A stretch of 64,000 bases of DNA from Pomphorhynchus laevis (Eukaryota; Acanthocephala; Palaeacanthocephala; Echinorhynchida; Pomphorhynchidae). The notes under the pieces are model-generated. The model was not told the DNA's origin. It made no database searches and was given only the letters and a program-made list of their open reading frames with translations. Below are positions 58,301 to 64,000 of the stretch, in pieces. The DNA is taken from assembly GCA_012934845.2 (NCBI GenBank), contig WNNJ02001489.1, positions 1-64,000 on the forward strand, read 5' to 3'. A program made the translations under genes and the position numbers. How positions within the stretch are numbered: the stretch's first letter is position 1; each line of letters starts with the position of its first letter.

Positions 58301-61300
58301 TTATCAAGTTAGGCGTAAACTTAACCCATCGATCTCCTTCAAAGATTTTTGCGCTAACACCGGGCACTCAAATACGTGGGATAAAGACTCAGCCTTTACA
58401 TTTGTCGATCTGCGCAAAATTAGCCGTCGTGAGGTCCGTCCAGATTGCTGAAAGCGCGTACGACAAAATCGGTAGAAGCATGACATGAAAATACTGAAGA
58501 GCACCACCAAAGGAAAGCTTACCTAAACATTTAACTCGCGAAGTGGCTATGACGATTTTCGCGGATTTCCTATATATTTTATAATTAACAATTATAATAA
58601 CAATAATATGATATGATTATGAAATAATAAAATGAAATGAAATATTCATGTTAAACAATTAGAAAGTAAAATATAAATAATATGTGATATATAGTGATAA
58701 GATAAAAAAATCTTCAATTACATCTGAACATTTTTAGATTTATTAAATAAAAATTATATTATAACAATTATATTATTATATTAATTATATTATTATATTT
58801 TTTAATTACCTAATACAACCGAAATATACTTTTATTTTACATTTTTAGATTTATTATTTAAAATGAACATTCAACAATTGCTTTTAGCCAAATTAGCTAA
58901 ACAGACATTGTTGTGATACTGGAAACAAAAGTGATTTTGTACCTGTTTTAAGATCAATGTTAAGATTCGCTAATTCCGAACGCTCATTAGTAGTCATATC
59001 TCTGCCTTTACGTCTTTAACATTTTTAGATTTATTAAATAAAAATTATATTATAACAATTATATTATTATATTAATTATATTATATTATAATTAATTATA
59101 TTATTATATTTTTTAATTACCTAATACAACCGAAATATACTTTTATTTTACATTTTTAGATTTATTATTTTAAATAAACATTTAAGGAATAAAAACTGCT
59201 TTATAATAAAATACATGTTAATTAAGTATTTTATCTGATGAAATTAAATTATTTAGTGTATCTTATTCTAATACAAAGCATATTGTTTATTATCCATCCA
59301 TAAAAATTTTTCGCTAATTATTTTAAATTATTTAAATGATTTTGAAGAAAGCCAATATCATTACAAATTGTTGCAATTCTTAAAATTTCATTATTTAATG
59401 TATTATATTTTATATTATATGGTATGCATAAATGCTCATGCAAAAATGTTTCTTGTAAATTTATGTCATCTTTACGATATAAATTAAAAGTAGTTTTAGT
59501 TAATGTTAATTTAATGTTCATATCTAGATATACACCTTCTTTATCATTAATATTGGTTTTGTTAAGAATAAGATTTTATCAACAATTTTAAAGAACGACG
59601 GGTTAGATTTATTCAAAGATCTATTCAATTTGACATGGAAGCCCTCACATGCACTGCTTGTCCAATCATTAAGGTTGCTGGTATGAGACCATACATCTAT
59701 GCTGGAAACCGAATTATTTGAAACAAACCACATATAAGTTACATAATTTGAGGGCTTTTCTATTCTTGGATATTCTCTCGGAATCTTTTCATTTATTATT
59801 CTCTATCCTTTATCAATAAGAGAAATTGGTATTAGAGCAAGGGTACTAATCAATTGAAAAGCCAATTTAAAATCATAATTTTCATTAAATAGTGTTATTA
59901 ATCCATGACTGCTCAGCTTCCTCATTAGACATTGTCCGAAGTAAAAAATGTAACCACTGATAGAAGCCGTGGGTAATACTTCTTTTATTGCATTAAAATC
60001 CGCTATTTCGAAATCAATCTGAACTTAACAGTAAGAAAAACTGATATCCTTGTTTTCTAATATCTTCAACAACTTTTTTCGGGAGAAGAAGATTTAAGTG
60101 TGCCATCCATAAAAATACGAAAACAATTAAAACCTGAAAAACTTCTTATTTTCTCAGCATTACCCATTATCACTATATTGAGTCTTTCTTCAAAACATTT
60201 ATGTATCAGACAATTGACACCGTCCTGCCTTAAAAACCATTATATTTAATACTCAAAAAATGTTTTGGCCCATTAAGGATAACAATTTCTTTTCTTCGGA
60301 AGATAAAAGTGCTCACTTTTGAATATTCAGCAATATAAAGCTTTATATTTTTATTATCGTGTTCCTTAAAAAAAACTCCAACATCGCCTTATCATACAAC
60401 GAACTGACATCAAGTAAGGGATCAAAGAATATCAACTCACTTGCATTACATCTCCAGCTAGCATGGAATAAATAGTTATCAATTATTGAGACACTTTTTC
60501 CTTTCCTCAGAGATAGCCATAATATGTTTCTTGACAATATTTTGTGATAATTATCAATTGTTGGGATGCTTTTTCCTTGCCTCGAAGGTAGCCATAATAT
60601 GCTTCTGGACATTATTTGATGGGAAAAATATTTTTTTAAGATAATAGCATTTGGAAGTAGTGAAATTATGAAGTAGCGAAATTTGGAATTGATAAAATTT
60701 GAAGTGTTGAAATTCGGAAATAGCTGTTATTCAGGTACCCTGCTATGTTGAATTGAAGAATAGGGGCCGAAACCTGATAACATATCAGTTCCTCCTGATG
60801 ACCTCTAATCCTTATTTGGATACATTCGACTACTTATGGTTTTGCCACGTCTTCATACGCGATCAATGTGAAAGATCGTAAATATCGGGCCCGTATGGAG
60901 GTGCATGGATACATGTTTACTGCTCCGGTCATAGAGAATTTTGCCGCGTGGAAGGATGATGGCGAGGAATTGATTAAGCACATTGCTGGAAACGTCAGTA
61001 GAGTCCTCGGAATTTCGTACAGATTCATAAAAATTGACTTTTATTTTAAATTTAAATTTTAAATCTTAACTTGATAAAATCTTATCTAATAATTATTAAT
61101 GAGTAGTGAAATTATCTAACAATTATTAATTTATTATTAATAAATTATTATTTGACCATTTCCAATTTTTATTGGAAGTGATGAAATTTGGAAGTAGCGG
61201 CTATTTATGGGTAGAAACATGTTTATTTTTCTCCACAATCATGATAGCTTAAGACTTGAATTATTTGTCCACTCCTTTGTCAGCATCCCCAGTAAAACGG

Positions 61301-63987
61301 CAAGATGATCTATGTGTTATTGTGTGCGTTTGTTCTTGATATTTTGAACATGTTTTCGTTAATCGTGAAGACAGCATCCGTAGACTTTTGCAATTAGATG
61401 GATCATGGTTCTTGAAAATGTCTACATTGATGTAGAGCCATTCTGGCTCCAAAGCCGTTAATAACAAATTAGTTCAGGCACCTTTTTTCTTGTTATCATG
61501 CGAATATTTCAAATGTAATATTTTCTGTAACAGTGATGAATTTTATTTTTCGGTAAAGAAACAAACTTAACACGTCTTTAACAAAATACATCACAAATTT
61601 CATTTAGCGTAAATATCTGTATGTGAAATGTAAGGATGTTATACTGCTCTATTCTTAAAACCTAAACGCGTGTCTGCAAACTAGTGTACGAATATCGTCA
61701 CGAACGAGTTGTAACACGACCTAACCACTAACATCATCCTGTAACGACGATAGTACTCATTGGATCATCAGGACGCAGACACTAAGCACTAACGTTTAAA
61801 CATAAACGTTTGGAAGTAGCGAAATTTGGAATTGGTTAAATTTGGAGTGGTAAAATTCGGAAATAGCTGTTATTCAGGCACGCTGCTTTGTCTTCGTATG
61901 CCAAAGCTTTATATGCCAAAGAAGTTAATTCTAATGATTTAAATATAAACACAACATATGAATGTAGTGATTAAGGTTCAGAAACAATTATTACAAGTCA
62001 CTGTTCTATAATGGATAAAAAGGGTATAAAGGTTGAATCAGATAATAAAACTATACCTATATTATATTAGAGTCCGAAATTACATAAAAATCCAATAAAA
62101 CCTAGGTTCATATGTAGTGCTTTTAAATGTACATTAAAACCACGTTCTGTTTATATGAATAAAATACTTAAAGTAATTAAAGCACACTTTAAAAATATTG
62201 CAAGGTAATCGAAATTAATACTGGTATAAAACACTATTTCAATATTAATTCTACAAAAGAATTTTTAGAACAGACAAAAATAATAAATTTTCAAAATATA
62301 TATAAACACAACATATGAATGTAGTGATTAAGGTTCAGAAACAATTATTACAAGTCACTGTTCTATAATGGATAAAAAGGGTATAAAGGTTGAATCAGAT
62401 AATAAAACTATACCTATATTATATTAGAATCCAAAATTACATAAAAATCCAATAAAACCTAGTTTCATATGTAGTGCGTTTAAATGTACATTAAAACCAC
62501 TTTCTGTCTATATGAATAAAATACTTAAAGTAATTAAAGCACATTTTAAAAAATATTGCAAGGTAATCGAAATTAATACTGGTATAAAACACTATTTCAG
62601 TATTAATTCTACAAAAGAATTTTAGAACAGACAAAAGGAATAAATTTTCAAAATATAAATACATACGATTTTAGTACGCTTTTACAAATCTAGGTTTAGT
62701 AGATATTAAAGAAGCGTTAGTAAAATTAATTAATCTTATATTCGGAAAAAGATACTGGAATTTAAAATTAAATAAAAATACATTAAAACTTAGGTTCATA
62801 TTATTAAACTTAAGATACAGCATCCTGGGACAAGTTTTCCCCGAGCCATTAATTTAAATAATTTAAATAATTTAATAGACACATATTTTAAACTAGGCTA
62901 CTATAAAAATACTATTAAACAAAAAATAGTAAAATATATAATATAAATTAACACAATAATATTAAAAATAAATTTAAACTCTTAAGCGAAAATGTTTGAT
63001 TGATAATAAACATAATAATTCTTTGTATTAGAATAAGATACACTAGATTATCAAATTTGATTATAATAAATACGTCATTAGCATGTAATTGGACTCGCTG
63101 CTTTGTCAGGTCGATGAGTAGGGGCGAAACCTGATAACAGATCGATGTCAGTCGATGAGTACTTCCCCTTATGAATTAGTCAATTCATAAAAATCGATTA
63201 TAATTTAATTACAAAAATCTTATACAATATTTATTAATTATTTATAATTATTTAATTCTATTTTTTAAATTTGTATTTAATAGATTAAGATAAATAACAG
63301 ACGTAGACTGTAATAATACGTAGATTCAGTTAGCTGATCTACCTTTATAATTTGTGATGTTATAGCAAATTCCGCTGTACTTTTTCTGGACAAAGTACAA
63401 TAAATTCATTCTTGAATGAATTTATTGTATAATTTACTAATTTCTAACAAATAATACTGCATTATTTCTCTACAGCATTCTCAATGAAATAATTTATGGC
63501 ACTGTTGTTACCTTTAAAATAATCAACAAAATTATTCGTAAGTATTTTCATAAAGGTATTAAATGAGTAAATTGAATCTCGCTAACTAATCGGCCATTTA
63601 ATATTTAATTAATTTATAAAATGTCGTTGTTTTCACGAAAGTATCTTTGCAACAAGGTATCTTATAAACAAAAACTATACTAAACCTTTATTCTGATATG
63701 GTGCAGACCGTTTTAGATAGCTGACTGTATGATAGTTTGGAAATACAGATTTCTCAGAATGGCGGTGTATTAAAGATTCTATGGTCATAATGTCATGTCT
63801 TGTACAGTATAGCGAGCCGTCTTTCCGTGCCCAAAACTGCTCATTCGGTTCGATCTCTACATTGCATAATACGCATTGAAAGCAATTCTGGTGATAAAAA
63901 TAGCCAATTTGAGATTGCATAATGCAGTCAAGATGCGTTAGTTGTGTTTGACAAATAGCACAGTTTGGTGAGTTCTTTACAAACAAT
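55233..63987 (-). CDS. ap: LIM-homeodomain transcription factor, Lhx2/9 (apterous) group, 3' part
   Basis: Three exons on the - strand: LIM domain 2 at 63687-63987, then the homeodomain split over 55928-56114 and 55233-55391. The homeodomain (SKRPRTSFKYNQLQMMKSYF, AINQNPDGKDLKCLSQETNL, SKRILQ, VWFQNARAKARKD) matches the Lhx2/9 class, which has KRMRTSFKHHQLRTMKSYFA and NPDAKDLKQL...RVLQVWFQNARAK. The intron between LQ and VWFQN is at the position typical of LIM-HD genes. The C-terminus is short (about 45 residues after the homeodomain) and ends KHLSNV. LIM1 and the start lie outside the window, and linker exons inside the intron are not firmly identified. Apterous-type factors act in wing/appendage patterning and neuron identity. 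Confidence 0.9.
55928..56114 (-). CDS. ap: Lhx2/9 exon: homeodomain helices 1-2
   Basis: Acceptor TTTTAG (complement of 56115-56120) and donor GTATAC after 55928, phase 0. Encodes LETENSAFDIPSRSCRSKRP, RTSFKYNQLQMMKSYFAINQ, NPDGKDLKCLSQETNLSKRI, LQ. Confidence 0.92.
56887..57646 (-). mobile_element. PLE 3' end with GIY-YIG domain, inverted arm 2
   Basis: Reverse complement of 53380-54139, the same 760-bp length, with an identical 68-codon GIY-YIG frame (57372-57578) and only a handful of substitutions in the tail (GGGGCC versus TGGGCC among them). Together the arms bracket 2.75 kb that includes both homeobox exons. Confidence 0.9.
57647..57860 (-). repeat. Second PLE 3'-tail piece next to inverted arm 2
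   Basis: Contains AGAGACAGGGGCCAAATACA and ATGCTAATGACGTATTTCC, then the ATTCTAATACAAAGTATATT runs of the same tail, without the GIY-YIG part. It implies two PLE insertions in tandem orientation. Confidence 0.6.
58300..58530 (-). mobile_element. LINE-A RT thumb fragment
   Basis: The - strand, in shifting frames, gives GKLSFGGALQYFHVMLLPIL, SYALSAIWTDLTTANFAQID and GVSAKIFEGDRWVKF. It aligns with GKLPFDDAIRYFHVMLDSIL in LINE-A copy 1 (about 28930-29050). Confidence 0.6.
58728..58863. repeat. Direct repeat in Lhx2/9 intron, copy 1
   Basis: Repeated at 59018-59173 with one short internal expansion of ATTATATTATATTATAATTA type. Starts AACATTTTTAGATTTATTAA and ends TTTTTAGATTTATTATTT. Confidence 0.9.
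58944..59020 (-). CDS. Possible short exon between two direct repeats (uncertain)
   Basis: - strand: RKGRDMTTNERSELANLNID, LKT, then a consensus-like donor (AACAG|GTACAA at 58943). The upstream acceptor is weak (GTTAAAG); alternatively the ATG at MTTNERS could start a transcript. On the same strand as the Lhx2/9 gene and within its intron, so a linker or alternative exon is conceivable. I do not recognise the peptide. Confidence 0.25.
59018..59173. repeat. Direct repeat in Lhx2/9 intron, copy 2
   Basis: See 58728-58863. The two copies flank a 154-bp unique segment. Confidence 0.9.
59174..59585 (-). mobile_element. Penelope-like element, RT end and linker (fragment)
   Basis: - strand: LNKTNINDKEGVYLDMNIKL, then TLTKTTFNLYRKDDI, LHEHLCIPYNIKYNTLNNEI, LRIATICNDIGFLQNHLNNL. 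Nearest relatives here are at 2.3 and 8.4 kb. It abuts the MULE relic at about 59565. Confidence 0.7.
59560..60620 (-). pseudogene. MULE (Mutator-like) DNA transposase relic with FLYWCH-like N-terminus
   Basis: - strand, several frames. About 60100: FRIFMDGTLKSSSPE, the MULE MDGTF/L-K motif that carries the first catalytic Asp. About 59900-60020: FEIADFNAIKEVLPTASISG, YIFYFGQCLMRKLSSHGL, i.e. the DFExA...AI...FP...I.GC.FHFxQ..xRK segment (second acidic residue region). About 59565-59880: NYDFKLAFQLISTLALIPIS, PSNYVTYMWFVSNNSVSSID, NLNDWTSSACEGFHVKLNRS, LNKSNPSFFKIV, the TNN.xE.xH..LN end. Upstream (60343-60612) GKSVSIIDNYLFHASWRCNA could be a FLYWCH zinc finger. Plain DNA transposon, long dead: at least four frame breaks or stops. 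Confidence 0.75.
60475..60620. repeat. About 73-bp tandem duplication in the MULE N-terminus
   Basis: Two diverged units, both containing TTTTTCCTT, GATAGCCATAATATG-type sequence and TTATCAATT; on the - strand they encode ILWLPSRQGKSIPTIDNY and ILWLSLRKGKSVSIIDNY. Confidence 0.8.
60650..60830. repeat. GGAAGTAGCGAAATTTGG-type repeat plus PLE-tail piece
   Basis: 60680-60735 (AGCGAAATTTGGAATTGA, AAATTCGGAAATAGCTGTTA, TTCAGG) recurs at 61812-61885. It then passes into PLE tail (CTGCTATGTTGAATTG, GGGGCCGAAACCTGATAACA, CTCCTGATGACCTCTAAT) up to about 60825. Confidence 0.75.
60834..61028 (+). other. Unidentified protein-like open frame inserted in a PLE tail
   Basis: About 65 codons without a stop: TTYGFATSSYAINVKDRKYR, ARMEVHGYMFTAPVIENFAA, WKDDGEELIKHIAGNVSRVL, GISYRF. 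GC near 48% against about 25% on both sides. It sits exactly where the other PLE tails read CAACGTCTGTTATTTATTAG between ...TTATTCTGATAC and ATTCATAAAAAT.... No start codon or splice site is evident. I do not recognise the protein; it may be a captured exon fragment or a relic of an unknown element. Confidence 0.4.
61808..61895. repeat. GGAAGTAGCGAAATTTGG-type repeat, second copy
   Basis: Matches 60680-60735 in the same orientation, again running into a PLE-like CACGCTGCTTTG. The copies are about 1.13 kb apart and bracket the unidentified frame at 60834-61028. Confidence 0.75.
61920..63330 (+). mobile_element. Penelope-like element, RT core and 3' tail, lacking GIY-YIG
   Basis: + strand RT: SPKLHKNPIKPRFICSAFKC, TLKPRSVYMNKILKVIKAHF (the PLE PKLHK.P...R.I..S......LS block), then NTYDFSTLL(Y)TNL-like motif A, DIKEALVKLINLIFGKRYWN. 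RT palm is mostly deleted. The linker IDTYFKLGYYKNTIKQKI (about 62870-62930) passes directly into the tail at AACACAATAATATTAAAAAT, with GGACTCGCTGCTTTGTCAGG, GGGGCGAAACCTGATAACAG near 63090-63140. The RT N-terminal segment is tandemly duplicated (61944-62300 and 62301-62657). Confidence 0.75.
61944..62657 (+). repeat. 357-bp tandem duplication inside the PLE RT
   Basis: Two units with a period of exactly 357 bp (119 codons), about 97% identical by eye, each running from TATAAACACAACATATGAAT to about TTTTCAAAATATA. Confidence 0.9.
63330..63686. other. Lhx2/9 intron, no element recognised
   Basis: AT-rich intron sequence next to the LIM2 exon, with a short palindrome around 63390-63430 (GTACAATAAATTCATTC, GAATGAATTTATTGTA). 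Confidence 0.5.
63687..63987 (-). CDS. ap: Lhx2/9 exon: LIM domain 2
   Basis: Acceptor AAAACAG (complement of 63988-63994) and donor GTTTAG after 63687. Encodes LFVKNSPNCAICQTQLTHLD, CIMQSQIGYFYHQNCFQCVL, CNVEIEPNEQFWARKDGSLY, CTRHD. The eight zinc ligands follow the LIM pattern C-x2-C...H-x2-C-x2-C-x2-C...C-x2-H/D. About 35 linker residues follow the domain. As the second LIM domain it would bind the LDB/Chip cofactor together with LIM1. Confidence 0.9.
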
Positions 63988-64000
63988 CTGTTTTAAAACA

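Noticed and set aside
60343-60480. DVSSLYDKAML resembles the DxxSLYP motif of family B DNA polymerases, as in Polintons
   Set aside because: No other polymerase motif nearby; the frame lies just upstream of a clear MULE transposase and the similarity is one short run.
61261-61467. Open frames around 61.3-61.5 kb (about 68 codons on -, phrase NREDSIRRLLQLDGSW on +)
   Set aside because: No splice context, start or family resemblance strong enough to call; the + frame has a stop in the middle.
1-64000. CRISPR arrays, bacterial operons, tRNA or rRNA genes
   Set aside because: No spaced direct-repeat array, no cloverleaf with a B-box-like GGTTCGAATCC, no rRNA sequence seen; introns and LINEs make this eukaryotic DNA.

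Overview
This window is nuclear DNA from an invertebrate animal. The host genes have introns, use the standard genetic code and are unmistakably metazoan: a mitoferrin, mitochondrial ribosomal protein L50, cytosolic ribosomal protein S13 and a LIM-homeodomain gene of the Lhx2/9 (apterous) group. The long L50 C-terminus ending in an LVTSLWYGRKY-like block recalls arthropod versions, so an arthropod-like protostome is my best guess, but I cannot name the species. The DNA between genes is very AT-rich, and most of the window is broken retroelements.

Layout. 1-10 kb: mitoferrin on the + strand, four recognised exons with introns full of Penelope-like (PLE) debris; it converges on MRPL50 (- strand) with only about 70 bp between the two stop codons. 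12-16 kb: a nearly full-length CR1-type LINE (LINE-D, - strand). 17.4-29.4 kb: a nest in which one + strand LINE (LINE-A) is split by a - strand LINE (LINE-J copy 1, with a clear 11-bp target-site duplication) and again by a 6.5-kb block holding three head-to-tail copies of a CR1/Jockey-type LINE (LINE-E). 29.4-42.2 kb: a second LINE-A, then two copies of a LINE with an N-terminal zinc cluster and a C-terminal restriction-like endonuclease (LINE-B), the first split by LINE-J copy 2. 42.2-47.4 kb: LINE-J copy 4, split by an L2/CR1-like LINE (LINE-C). 47.4-49.6 kb: the RPS13 gene, complete, with two tiny introns, and possible exons of a neighbour. 49.9-53 kb: LINE-J copy 3, an inverted near-copy of copy 1. 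53-64 kb: the 3' half of the Lhx2/9 gene on the - strand. Its homeobox exons sit between two 760-bp inverted PLE copies, and its >7-kb intron upstream of the homeobox holds a MULE DNA transposase relic and more PLE pieces.

Family labels LINE-A, -B, -C, -D, -E and -J are mine and used only within this annotation. All retroelement copies seen here are broken; nothing looks autonomous. The host genes have separate jobs (mitochondrial iron import, mitochondrial translation, cytosolic translation, developmental transcription), and I see no operon-like link between them.

The most interesting points are the inverted PLE pair around the homeobox exons, two PLE forms that share one 3' tail but differ in having or lacking the GIY-YIG domain, the nested LINE stack, and a small unidentified reading frame inserted into a PLE tail at about 60.84-61.03 kb.
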